A stretch of 27,568 bases of DNA, taken from assembly GCA_964418595.1 (NCBI GenBank), contig CAYQMF010000089.1:1-27568 (forward strand), given 5' to 3'. The position numbers and the translations under genes are program-made. Origin of the DNA: CAYQMF01 sp964418595 (GTDB lineage: Bacteria; Planctomycetota; UBA1135; UBA2386). The notes under the pieces were generated by a model. That model made no database searches, was not told where the DNA came from, and saw only the letters and a list, made by a program, of their open reading frames with translations. Of the stretch, positions 1-7,441 are shown in pieces (the first letter of the stretch is position 1; every line of letters begins with the position of its first letter).

Positions 1-1042
1 TCGCGATCGACACGACCAGCCGCAGGTTGCCGGAGGAGAGCTTGCGCTTGGCATCCTCGTACGCAGCGTACGCACGCAGGATGAGGGCGATGCGGCGTTC
101 GAGCTTGTCTGCCGTCTCCAGCCCCTCGATCTGCAGGTCGGTGATGCGACGGCGGAGTTCGTCGGCCTGCGGGTTGCGCAGCTGCGCGCCGCGGTAGGTC
201 AGCAACTTGCGCTGCAGGCGACGCACCTCGGCGAGCCGGCTCTCGATGAGGTCGATCATCGGCCGGACCTTCTTGCCCTGCAGATTCAGCTCCTCGATGA
301 GAGTCACCGCCCGGCGCTTCCGGGCGAATACCCGGCGCTTGAGTTCGGGATCGACCCGCTCCTCCGTGCCACCGTTGAGCAGCGCCCGGAAATCGTCCTT
401 CGCGGCGCCATACATCTTGCGCAGCGTCTCGATCGCGTTGGGCAACCGGTCGGAGAGGTCAGCCTTGCTGACCTCCGGATCCTGCTGGTTGACCTTCAGG
501 GTGCGGTCGAAGGCCAGTTCGCCGCGCATCACGTCTTCCAGGATCTCGATGGCGTTGAAGAGTCCGAACCCGGAACTGAGCGTCTCCTTGCGGAACTGCT
601 TGCGGGTGAGCTCGATCTTGCGGGCGAGGCTGATCTCCTCCTCGCGGGTCAGGAGCGGGATCTCCCCCATCTGGGTGAGATACATCCGGACCGGATCGTC
701 GATCTTCTCGTTGACGTCGACCGTGGACGCGTTCGACTCGGCGTCCTTGACGCTCTGCAGATCGTCCGACTCGGACGTGATTCGCGGCGAGGGCTCGTCG
801 GGCGTGTCGTCGTCGTCGTCGCCACCCGCGTCGAAGTCCGGATCACGACCCTTCTTGCTCGCCTGGCGCTCGTCCTCCACCACCTCCAGGCCGGCATCCT
901 CGATCAGGGCGATCACCCGTTCGACCTGCTCCGGTGTCGAGGCGTTGTCCGGCAACGCCTTGTTGAGCTGCACCAACGTCACGCGGCCGGACTTCCGACT
1001 GCGCTTGATCAGTGCCTTGATGATGTCCTCGAGTTTCTCCAT
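1..1042 (-). CDS. rpoD: RNA polymerase primary sigma factor (sigma-70, RpoD), 3' part cut by window edge
   Basis: This is the N-terminal 347 codons of the housekeeping sigma factor, which directs RNA polymerase to -10/-35 promoters. I translated it by hand from the ATG at 1042-1040. Residues 1-60 (MEKLEDIIKALIKRS...) match sigma region 1.1. An acidic linker (GGDDDDDTPDEP) follows. Region 1.2 reads DPVRMYLTQMGEIPLLTREEE, split by no gap, and leads into a long non-conserved helical region. The window ends in AKRKLSSGNLRLVVSIA, the start of core region 2.1. The remaining region 2-4 helices lie outside the window. The gene starts 24 nt after the dnaG stop, so the two probably share a transcript, as in the classical rpsU-dnaG-rpoD operon, although no rpsU is visible here. 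No clear Shine-Dalgarno (SD) sequence precedes the ATG. Confidence 0.96.
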   Translation of the reverse strand, partial: MEKLEDIIKALIKRSRKSGRVTLVQLNKALPDNASTPEQVERVIALIEDAGLEVVEDERQASKKGRDPDFDAGGDDDDDTPDEPSPRITSESDDLQSVKDAESNASTVDVNEKIDDPVRMYLTQMGEIPLLTREEEISLARKIELTRKQFRKETLSSGFGLFNAIEILEDVMRGELAFDRTLKVNQQDPEVSKADLSDRLPNAIETLRKMYGAAKDDFRALLNGGTEERVDPELKRRVFARKRRAVTLIEELNLQGKKVRPMIDLIESRLAEVRRLQRKLLTYRGAQLRNPQADELRRRITDLQIEGLETADKLERRIALILRAYAAYEDAKRKLSSGNLRLVVSIA

Positions 1043-1066
1043 GTGGTCGCGTGAGCGTTGGGGGGA

Positions 1067-3046
1067 TCAGCTCTGCCGGAGTTGTTCGTAGAAAAGACGG
1101 GTGAGGTCGTCCACTTTCACCTGATCACCGGCGAGTCGCGCCGCCTCGAGGGCGATCCGAAGGCGGCGGGCCTCGCGTCGCGCCACGTGCCGGCGACGGC
1201 GGTCGAGTACTGCGGCCAGCGCCACAGCGGGCTCCCGGATGTGGTGCGAGCGGTCGACGGCCTCGGCGAGGAGCGACGCCAGTTCGGACGACCCGGAGGT
1301 GGACGAGAAGGCTGCCTTGGCAACCACTTCCCGCGTTGCCGCCGGCTTCGCCGCGGCCGCGCACAGGGCAGCCAGGAGGCGGGAGGCGCGCGCATCGAGC
1401 ATGTCGGCTTCCAAGAGCGCCGCGTGTAGGTCCGGGCTTGCGAGGAGGCAAGCCAGGACGTCGACCTCGGCGTCGAGGAGGGCGCGGTCCGCCGGGTCGC
1501 TCGCCGCGCCGGCCTCGGTCACGGCCGGACCCGAGGGCTCGCTGCTGCCGGCGCGAGTCCCCCCCAGCATGGCGGCGACATCGGCGTCGCGCAGCGGCTC
1601 GGCGGGGCGATCGCGGTCCGCGAAACGGCCGCCCCGGCCCCCCCGCGGACCCGGGCCGCGCAAGCCGCCGCTGGTGCCGCCCGCGCGCTGGCCAGTGCGT
1701 GGCGGTGGCGGAGATGCCGCCGAGGCAGTCACTTCGGCAGCGGACGACGACCCCGCAGGCCGCTTGATGAGCCTGCGCAGGGCCGCCTCGTCGCCGCCGA
1801 ACCATGCCGCCATGCGACGGATCATGGCTTCGCGCCGCACCGGGCTCTCGGTCGCGCCGAGCAGGTTCGCGCACTCCTGGGCGGCGCGCGCCATCGCGAT
1901 TTCGTCGCTGAAGTCGTAGCGGAGGCGCAAGAGGCGGAACCACGCGACCATGGCGTCCTCCGCCGCGGCGATGATCTCCGTGAGACGCTCCCGGCCGCGG
2001 TCCGCCTCGACGGCAGTCGCTCCAGGCTGGACCTGGACCAGGTCGGCGGGGTCCACTCCATCGTCCATGAAGGCGATCCGCACGGTCAGCTCGACGTTGG
2101 TCAGCTCGCGCAGCGCGCGCTCGGCGGCCTGACGGCCGGCACGGTCGCCGTCGAACAGGAGCACCACGCCTTCCGTCGCGTAGCGCTGCAGCAGGCGCGC
2201 GTGCTCCGCCGTGAGCGAGGTGCCGAGCGTGGCCACCGCACCGGCGAACCCGGCGAGGTGGCAGGCGATCACATCCGTGTAGCCCTCCACGACGAGCACG
2301 CGGCGCACGCCCCGTTCCTTCACCTGCCGCAGCCCGAAGAGGATGCGCCGCTTGTTGAAGAACGGCGACTCCGGCGAATTGAGGTACTTCGGCTCCTGGC
2401 CCTTGGCCAGCACGCGCCCGCCGAAACCGACGATCCGCCCGGTCTCGTCGAGGATCGGAAACATCACGCGGCCGCTGAACGGCTCGTACCTGCCGTCGCG
2501 ACCGAGCAGCCCCGCGGCCTGCACGACGTCCAGCGGGAGGTTGCGCGACCGGCAGAACCGCAGCAGCTCGCCAGGAGCAGGATGGAAGCCGAGCCCGAAC
2601 GCCTCGGCAGCCGCCATGAGCCCGCGCGTCTCGAGGTACGCCCTCGCGGCGGCGCCGGCCGCGCTCTGCAGGCTGGCCTGGAAGAACGCGTTGACAGCGG
2701 CGAGTACCTGCGACGCCGCAGTGCGCGCGTCGCGGTTCCCGCCCCCGCGCAACACTCCGTCGATGGGCACCCCCGCGCGCTGGGCGAGCATCTCGAACGC
2801 GGTCCTGAAGTCGAGACCCTCGCGTTCCATCATGAACGAGAACACGTCGCCTGCCTTGTTGCACCCGAAGCACTTGTAGTGCTGCGTGGCTGGGCTGACC
2901 GTGAAGGACGGGGTCTTCTCCGCGTGGAACGGGCAGAGCCCCATCATGTTGCGACCGCTCCGCTTGAGAGGCAGGTAGCTCTCGACCAGGGCAACCAGGT
3001 CGATCGCTTCCTTGATCTTGGCCTTGGCTTCCTCGAAGCGGTCCAT
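1067..3046 (-). CDS. dnaG: DNA primase DnaG
   Basis: The protein synthesises RNA primers at the replication fork and contacts the DnaB helicase through its C-terminus. It has 659 residues, a normal length. The CHC2 zinc-binding domain has C38, H41, C59 and C62 (CPFH...CFGC). The catalytic Toprim core has EGYTDV at about 254-259 and DGDRAG at about 299-304, and YLNSPESPFF precedes it. A Pro/Gly/Arg-rich linker (about 430-520) is longer than usual and leads to the C-terminal DnaB-interaction helices (about 520-659). I chose the ATG at 3046 because MDRFEEAKAKIKEAIDLV is the conserved DnaG N-terminus; the open frame extends 60 codons upstream without homology. No SD is visible; the leader carries a C-tract (3054-3065 complement). 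rpoD follows 24 nt downstream. Confidence 0.96.
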   Translation of the reverse strand: MDRFEEAKAKIKEAIDLVALVESYLPLKRSGRNMMGLCPFHAEKTPSFTVSPATQHYKCFGCNKAGDVFSFMMEREGLDFRTAFEMLAQRAGVPIDGVLRGGGNRDARTAASQVLAAVNAFFQASLQSAAGAAARAYLETRGLMAAAEAFGLGFHPAPGELLRFCRSRNLPLDVVQAAGLLGRDGRYEPFSGRVMFPILDETGRIVGFGGRVLAKGQEPKYLNSPESPFFNKRRILFGLRQVKERGVRRVLVVEGYTDVIACHLAGFAGAVATLGTSLTAEHARLLQRYATEGVVLLFDGDRAGRQAAERALRELTNVELTVRIAFMDDGVDPADLVQVQPGATAVEADRGRERLTEIIAAAEDAMVAWFRLLRLRYDFSDEIAMARAAQECANLLGATESPVRREAMIRRMAAWFGGDEAALRRLIKRPAGSSSAAEVTASAASPPPPRTGQRAGGTSGGLRGPGPRGGRGGRFADRDRPAEPLRDADVAAMLGGTRAGSSEPSGPAVTEAGAASDPADRALLDAEVDVLACLLASPDLHAALLEADMLDARASRLLAALCAAAAKPAATREVVAKAAFSSTSGSSELASLLAEAVDRSHHIREPAVALAAVLDRRRRHVARREARRLRIALEAARLAGDQVKVDDLTRLFYEQLRQS

Positions 3047-3272
3047 GCGGGTTCGGGGGGAGACTGGTGACGGAGCTGCCGACGTGGCGAGCGTCCGTTC
3101 TTGTTCGATGCGGTCACCCCGGCGCCCACACTCGACCCGTGTGCCGAGGTGGGATGGGAAAGCGCGGTCGACGTACGGTCTGAGGAGACTGGGAGCCAGG
3201 GAGGGGACAGGGAGCCAGACTGGCACGCTCGAGGCGGGACGACCGTCCGAAGCGGGCAGATCGGTGAGGCGC

Positions 3273-3296
3273 GGGGTAACCGTGCAAGCTTACCCC
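3273..3296 (-). terminator. Stem-loop between rsmA and dnaG
   Basis: Perfect 7-bp inverted repeat, GGGGTAA / TTACCCC, with a 10-nt loop. It begins 16 nt beyond the rsmA stop codon on the transcribed strand. No T-tract follows, so it would be a Rho-assisted or processing hairpin rather than a canonical intrinsic terminator. It would separate the ompA-SUMF-rsmA unit from dnaG-rpoD. The rest of 3047-3312 holds nothing I can identify with confidence. Confidence 0.4.
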
Positions 3297-3312
3297 AGCC
3301 CCTCCACCCCGA

Positions 3313-4209
3313 TCAAGTTTCGGCCTTGACCGCCCGCCACAGGTCCCCGAACTGCACGGCGCTCAGCTCCGAGGGGCGCATCGACGCCCATGGCTCCGGG
3401 GCGATCAGGTCGCCAGGCAGACCCGCGCTCGCACACGCCTGGGCGAGCGAGTGGCGCAGTTTCTTGCGCCGACCCGAAAAGGTGGCCCGCACGAAGGTCG
3501 CGTACGCCCGCCGTTCCTTGGCGGTCAGCGTCGGGCCCGGCCCGCCAGGGTCGAGGGCGACGATCGCCGAGTCCACGTTCGGCCGCGGCCGAAACACCTC
3601 CCCGCCCACGCGCCGAACCAGGCGAGGTCGGTACGCGGACTGGACCAGCACGCTGAGCGACCCGTACTCCGCGCTCCCCGGTGGCGCGCACAACCGCTCC
3701 GCCACCTCGGCCTGGACGAGCAGCGCCATCGACGCCGGGGCGGGATCCAGGTCGCAGATCAGGGCCGCCAGTGCCGGGCCGGTGACGGCATACGGCAGGT
3801 TGGCAACGACGCGCAGCGCGGCGCCAACGTGGGCCTGCCGCGCATCGCCGATGGCGCGCGCCACCTCCGGTGCCAATGCCGACTTGCCTGCCAGCACGTC
3901 GCCGGCGACGAGCACGACCCGGTCGCCATGTGGAAGCCTCGGCAGGTCCTCGCGGAGGATCTGGCACAGGCGCGGGTCGATCTCGATGGCGATCACCCGC
4001 GCCGCTCGGGCCGCGAGTTCGCGCGTCAGGAACCCGAGGCCGGCACCGACCTCGAGCGCGAGGTCGGCCGGACCGACCTTCCCCGCCTCCGCCATGAGCC
4101 GGTGGAGCTCGGGCTCGAGAAGGAAGTTCTGGCCGAGCCGCCGGCTCGGCTTGAAGCCAAGTCCCGCCAGGCGTGCCCGATACGCGGCGAAGGGGTCGCG
4201 TCCGCTCAT
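3313..4209 (-). CDS. rsmA: 16S rRNA (adenine1518/1519-N6)-dimethyltransferase RsmA/KsgA
   Basis: This SAM-dependent methyltransferase dimethylates two adjacent adenines near the 3' end of 16S rRNA during small-subunit maturation. It has 298 residues, slightly longer than E. coli KsgA. The family signatures are all present: the N-terminal KPSRRLGQNFLLEP, SAM motif I EVGAGLG (about 53-59), the acidic-strand end AIEIDP, and the catalytic NLPY at 137-140. The RPRPNVDSAIVAL segment and the C-terminal FSGRRKKLRHSL helix are also typical. The ATG at 4209 overlaps the stop of the upstream lipoprotein gene as ATGA, so translation is probably coupled. Reading the 100 Ns literally would fuse this gene to the ATG at 5418. 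That is an artefact of a gap length not divisible by three, and MSGRDPF is the sensible start. Confidence 0.95.
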   Translation of the reverse strand: MSGRDPFAAYRARLAGLGFKPSRRLGQNFLLEPELHRLMAEAGKVGPADLALEVGAGLGFLTRELAARAARVIAIEIDPRLCQILREDLPRLPHGDRVVLVAGDVLAGKSALAPEVARAIGDARQAHVGAALRVVANLPYAVTGPALAALICDLDPAPASMALLVQAEVAERLCAPPGSAEYGSLSVLVQSAYRPRLVRRVGGEVFRPRPNVDSAIVALDPGGPGPTLTAKERRAYATFVRATFSGRRKKLRHSLAQACASAGLPGDLIAPEPWASMRPSELSAVQFGDLWRAVKAET

Positions 4210-5418
4210 CGCAACAGCGCGCGCGTCAGGATCGGTTCGAGGATCCCCGCCGAACCCTCCCCGACGCGCACGCGACCCCAGGCCACCGCCAGGACGGCGC
4301 GGTGCGTCGTCAGGAATGCCTCCAAGGTTGCGGCAGAGCCCGGGTCCGGCGGCTCCTCCCGCTCCCGAAGGAGCGCACGCAGGAGATCGTCCGGCGTCGT
4401 CGCGAGGCGCACGCCGACGTCGTCGCTCCACTCCATCGGGAGGAACTCGAGCACGGGCACCTGCGGGGAGCGCGACGTCTGCCGCACTCCGTAACCAGAC
4501 ACGCCGAGGAAGCCCCCGCCCGCCACGAGCCGCGTGGGACGCACGGGCGCCAACGCGACCCGCGCGCTCAGCGGCCACGGTACGAACGCCGCGTGCCAGG
4601 GGCCGACCGCGTCCATCGCTCCGACGCGCGGCCAGCCGCACGCCGTCACGAAGCCCGGACCGAGGGTCTCCGTCCACTCCGCCACGTTGCCGACCAGATC
4701 GTACGGTCCGAGCGGGGCGCGCCCCGACTCGAACGTGCCGACCGGGGTCTCGCGACCCAGACCCAGGGCGGGAGTGTTCGCCCACTCGGCACGCGGGGGA
4801 TCGCCCCAGGGGAAGCGGTACTCGTTGCCGGCCGTCGCCGCGTACTCCCACTCCTCGAACCGGGGCAGGCGGCAGAACCGCCACGCGGCGAACGCTCGCG
4901 CGGTGTCGAGGTCGATCCGCGACGCCGGTGCATCCTCGCTCGGGCTCGCCGGATCCGCGCCCGTCCAGGCTGCGGGCCAACCCGCGGGCGCCGACCGACC
5001 CGTCGCCGCACACCAGGCCAGCACGTCGCGCCGCGTCGACTCGAACCGATCGAGAAAGAACGGGCCGCCGCGGCCCTCGCTGCGCGCGATCAAGACCAGA
5101 TCGCGGAACACCCCGTAGCGGTGATGCCGCGCCACCTCCCCCGGCGCCAACGGCGCGTCCCGACACGCAGCTACGAAGCACAGCGCCGCCAGCCACGGAG
5201 CACCGCGACGAAGGAGCCACGGAGCACCGCGANNNNNNNNNNNNNNNNNNNNNNNNNNNNNNNNNNNNNNNNNNNNNNNNNNNNNNNNNNNNNNNNNNNN
5301 NNNNNNNNNNNNNNNNNNNNNNNNNNNNNNNNCGCAGGAGCCACGGAGCACCGCGACGCAGGAGCCACGGAGCACCGCGACGCAGGAGCCACGGAGCACC
5401 GCGACGCAGGAAGGTCAT
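4206..5418 (-). CDS. SUMF/FGE-like lipoprotein with repeat-expanded signal peptide (interrupted by assembly gap)
   Basis: This is a formylglycine-generating-enzyme-like (PF03781-type) domain on a predicted lipoprotein. Recognisable blocks in order are FFLDRFESTRRDVLAWC, RLPRFEEWEYAATAGNEYRFPWGD, PVGTFESG...LGPYDLVGNVAEWT, and GGGFLG near the end. The lipobox is FVAAC (just before RDAP). The ATG at 5418 overlaps the ompA stop as ATGA. From it, MTFLR is followed by repeated RGAPWLLR units and then RGAPWLAALCFVAAC, provided the gap holds whole 24-bp units. No ATG, GTG or TTG exists in this frame inside the repeats, which supports 5418 as the start. Where SUMF1 has its two active-site cysteines in a GGS-x2-C-x4-C segment, this protein has Gly, so catalysis is unlikely. 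A role as an envelope binding or scaffold protein is inference. The gene is followed by rsmA through another ATGA overlap. Confidence 0.8.
5191..5410. repeat. 24-bp tandem repeat (RGAPWLLR-encoding) flanking the gap
   Basis: The unit is 24 bp, containing GGAGCCACGGAGCACCGCGA on the plus strand. Three perfect units lie at 5333-5404 and a 6-nt partial follows at 5405-5410. One full unit (5209-5232) and an 18-nt partial (5191-5208) lie left of the gap. All three minus-strand frames are open across the unit, and the gene frame encodes RGAPWLLR. The one difference among the full units (A for C at 5211) changes a Leu codon to another Leu codon. Both gap edges fall exactly on a unit boundary, as expected when a repeat breaks an assembly. 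There are no spacers, so this is not a CRISPR array. Confidence 0.95.
5233..5332. other. Assembly gap (100 N)
   Basis: Exactly 100 undetermined bases, the conventional placeholder for a gap of unknown size. It sits inside the 24-bp tandem repeat, so the true content is most likely more repeat units, or a negative gap where contig ends overlap. Because 100 is not a multiple of three, literal translation across it breaks the true reading frame. Confidence 0.97.
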
Positions 5419-6098
5419 CGCATGACCAGGATCTCGACGCGCCGGTTCTTGCGCTTCTCGTCCTCACCGGCGCCCGCCACGTCCGGGCGGTGCTCGCCGA
5501 ACCCGGCGACGAAGAGTCGAGCCGGCGGGAACCCGTTGCCGACGAGGAACTCACCCACCACGGTCGCGCGCTCGGCCGAGAGCTGCAAGTTGGAGCGCCA
5601 GCGACTGCGCGAGATCGGATCGTTGTCGGTGTGCCCATCCACGCGCACCGATCCCGAGGTCTTGCCGAGCTCGGGGATGAGCTTGCGGAGCGTCTCCGCG
5701 CCCGAGGGCTTCAGCGTCGCCTGGCCCGAGTCGAACAAGACCGAGCCTTCGACCTGGAAGCCGACGCCATCGGGGCGCTCGACGATGGACACGCCCTCGA
5801 GCGGCCCCAGGGCGAGCGCGCTGCCGCGATCCCCCTTGAGCTTCTCGAGCGTGTCCTTGAGGCGCTGCTGGAGGTCCTTGACGGCGTTCGCGTCACTCGC
5901 GTTCGCCTGCAGCTCGCCGGCCCGACGCTCCAGATTCGCGAGCCGTTCCTGCTGCTCCTTCTGGTACCGGAGCAGATCGTCGCGCTCCGTCTGCAGGGCG
6001 TCCTTCTCGCCCTTCATGCGCATGTATTCGTCGCTGCTGACACAAGACGTGAGGGCGAAGGTGCCCGTGAGGACGAGGCAAAGTGTGCGGTGGAACAT
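5415..6098 (-). CDS. OmpA/Pal-family peptidoglycan-associated lipoprotein
   Basis: Predicted outer-membrane or envelope lipoprotein of 227 residues that binds peptidoglycan through its C-terminal OmpA domain. The signal peptide MFHRTLCLVLTGTFALTSC ends in lipobox LTSC with C19 as the lipidated residue. A long coiled coil (about 23-95, rich in E/K/R/Q with DALQTERDDLLRYQKEQQ) acts as a stalk. The OmpA_C domain (about 105-227) shows VLFDSGQATLKPSG, VDGHTDNDPI, SAERA, VAGFGEHRP and NRRVEI, including the Asp and Arg that contact diaminopimelate in this family. The LFDSGQATLKPSG start also resembles MotB. The ATG at 6098 is preceded by a good SD (GGAGG at 6104-6108, 5-nt spacer). It heads the unit with the SUMF-like lipoprotein and rsmA, and its TGA overlaps the next ATG (ATGA). 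Confidence 0.92.
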   Translation of the reverse strand: MFHRTLCLVLTGTFALTSCVSSDEYMRMKGEKDALQTERDDLLRYQKEQQERLANLERRAGELQANASDANAVKDLQQRLKDTLEKLKGDRGSALALGPLEGVSIVERPDGVGFQVEGSVLFDSGQATLKPSGAETLRKLIPELGKTSGSVRVDGHTDNDPISRSRWRSNLQLSAERATVVGEFLVGNGFPPARLFVAGFGEHRPDVAGAGEDEKRKNRRVEILVMR

Positions 6099-6300
6099 GG
6101 ACCCCTCCGAGGACGACACGGATTCGATGGGAGAGCGAGCGGCGCCTGCGGAGAGCAGAGGGCCCAACCGACACCGCCGCGCGGCGCTCACGTTTATCCG
6201 GTCGCCGAGCGCGGATCACGCATCGGATTGCGCTCCGCGCGCAGAAAACACCCCATTCCAGCGATCGACGCGAGGGGGCACGCGGCGAGGGAGTCGCGGT

Positions 6301-6324
6301 CGGCGCCGCCCCCGGGCGGCGCCG
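6301..6324 (-). terminator. Strong GC hairpin downstream of the HTH-transmembrane gene
   Basis: Perfect 11-bp inverted repeat, CGGCGCCGCCC / GGGCGGCGCCG, separated by only two bases. It lies 20 nt beyond the stop of the HTH-transmembrane gene and about 200 nt before the ompA start. No T-run follows. It is probably the end of that transcript. The rest of 6099-6344 must hold the ompA promoter; GATAAA on the minus strand at about 6192-6197 is a possible -10 but has no convincing -35. Confidence 0.5.
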
Positions 6325-6344
6325 GCCTCTCAGCGCTCCCCTGG

Positions 6345-6830
6345 TCAGTCGGCGAACAGGCCGGTGATGCCACCGGGCGGCGTGTTCGACGCGATCGAGA
6401 AGGCGATCAGCATGCCGTAGATGCCCACCAGCCCGCCGGCGATCGCGAGCGCGGTCACCCAACCCGGCTCCTTCGACTCCTCTTCCGGAGCAGCCGCGGC
6501 CGCGCGGGCCGTCGGGCGCGACGACCGCGTCGTCGACGCGCGCCGCGTGGACTCGACGTCGTCCTCCGCGAGCAGGGTGTCTTCGTCGGAGATCTCCTCC
6601 GTGACCATGCCCGTGTCGTCCTCGAGCGCATCGGCGAACACCAGCTCGTCCTCGCCCTTGCGGCGGCGTGCCATCGTGTCGATGTCTTCGCGCCGGAACT
6701 TCATCGAAGAGCCCTCGCGGAAGGCGCGGATCTCGCCCTCGGACACCATGCGCTTGAGCTGCTCGTCACGCAGATTCAGCTCGGCCAGCGCCTTCTCGAA
6801 GGACATGTAGTCGTCGTTGTTCTTGCTCAC
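6345..6830 (-). CDS. Excisionase-type helix-turn-helix protein with C-terminal membrane anchor
   Basis: 161 residues in three parts. Residues about 8-55 (SFEKALAELNLRDEQLKRMV, then EGEIRAFREG, MKFRREDIDTMARRR) form an excisionase/MerR-like winged HTH that in this family reads DNA. Residues about 57-120 are an acidic, low-complexity linker with Ala/Glu runs. Residues about 122-147 (GWVTALAIAGGLVGIYGMLI...) form one transmembrane helix, leaving a short PPGGITGLFAD tail. A DNA-binding head tethered to the inner membrane suggests a membrane-linked regulator or a chromosome/membrane tether, which is inference. The start is GTG at 6830, with AGAGG at 6840-6844 and a 9-nt spacer; the internal ATG at codon 9 has no SD. 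The gene follows the conserved exported protein by 58 nt and is probably co-transcribed with it. Confidence 0.85.
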   Translation of the reverse strand: MSKNNDDYMSFEKALAELNLRDEQLKRMVSEGEIRAFREGSSMKFRREDIDTMARRRKGEDELVFADALEDDTGMVTEEISDEDTLLAEDDVESTRRASTTRSSRPTARAAAAAPEEESKEPGWVTALAIAGGLVGIYGMLIAFSIASNTPPGGITGLFAD

Positions 6831-6888
6831 GGTCGGGGACCTCTATCGGGTTCGTGGAGAGGGATGTCGGATAGGGAAAAGCGGCGGA

Positions 6889-7380
6889 TCACCGCCGGAT
6901 GGGGATGGGATGGTCCGTGGGTGAAGTCGACGCGGCCGGCTTGCCGCGCGCGTCGAACTTGCGCTTGAGTGCGTCGTAGTCGAACTCGGACAGATCGTTG
7001 TACCCCTCGAGCTGGAGATCGAGGTCGATCCGCCGCGCGCCGACGAGGAACAAGCGGCTGGCGTTGGGGCTCCCCCCACGCGCCTCGTACACGGCGAGCT
7101 GTTGGCGCGCGGTGTCGATCACGTAGAGGACGGAGGTGCCGACGCCGTAGCTGCCGGTCACCGCGATGATGTCGTTGGCCGAAGCCGCAGTGCCGCCACT
7201 CTCACCGAAGACCAGGGGCGGTGCCGCAGGCGAGGCCTCCTTCGGCGGGGCGGGATTGGGACGCACGGGCCCCCGATCCTGGGCGTGCACCTCGCCGGGA
7301 CGGGCGTAGGTCGTGCCGGCGACGAACGCCACCAGCGCGGCTGCCGCGATCGCGAGGACCGTGGGGAGAGACTTGGGCAT
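6889..7380 (-). CDS. Conserved exported/anchored protein of unknown function (YVIDT...LKRKF type)
   Basis: 163 residues. An N-terminal hydrophobic segment (about 5-24, PTVLAIAAAALVAFVAGTTY) is a signal peptide or anchor. A Pro/Ala-rich linker follows. A compact conserved C-terminal domain contains DIIAVTGSYGVGTSVLYVID, QQLAVYEARGG, LVGARRIDLDLQLEGYND and EFDYDALKRKF. I recognise this pattern as a hypothetical-protein family often seen in Planctomycetota, but I know no assigned function. The beta-rich motif order resembles one propeller-like or sensor blade. I chose the ATG at 7380 because the hydrophobic segment follows at once; no SD is visible and a C-tract touches the start. An extended -10 promoter lies upstream at 7433-7441. 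The HTH-transmembrane gene follows 58 nt downstream, and the two may act together (inference). Confidence 0.75.
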   Translation of the reverse strand: MPKSLPTVLAIAAAALVAFVAGTTYARPGEVHAQDRGPVRPNPAPPKEASPAAPPLVFGESGGTAASANDIIAVTGSYGVGTSVLYVIDTARQQLAVYEARGGSPNASRLFLVGARRIDLDLQLEGYNDLSEFDYDALKRKFDARGKPAASTSPTDHPIPIRR

Positions 7381-7432
7381 CGGGGGGAGACTAGCGGACG
7401 CGTTGCGGCGCGTCGAACAGAGGGGCTGGGGA

Positions 7433-7441
7433 ACTATAGCA
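7433..7441 (-). promoter_or_regulatory. Candidate extended -10 promoter for the conserved exported protein gene
   Basis: The minus strand reads TGCTATAGT: a TATAGT hexamer (5 of 6 to TATAAT) preceded by the TGn extended -10 element. A start site near 7426 would give a leader of about 45 nt. I see no good -35, which extended -10 promoters tolerate. It is the only clearly AT-rich hexamer in this intergenic stretch. Confidence 0.45.

Noticed and set aside
3047..3226. Sixty extra N-terminal residues for DnaG
   Set aside because: They show no similarity to primase and precede the conserved MDRFEEAKAKIKEAIDLV start.
5191..5410. Possible CRISPR array around the gap
   Set aside because: Units are directly adjacent with no spacers, 24 bp is divisible by three and in frame with a signal peptide, and no cas gene is present.
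5333..5418. Twin-arginine (Tat) signal in the RRGAPWLL repeats
   Set aside because: The residues after RR (GAPWLL) do not fit the S/T-RR-x-F-L-K pattern; the charge looks like an ordinary n-region copied by repeat expansion.
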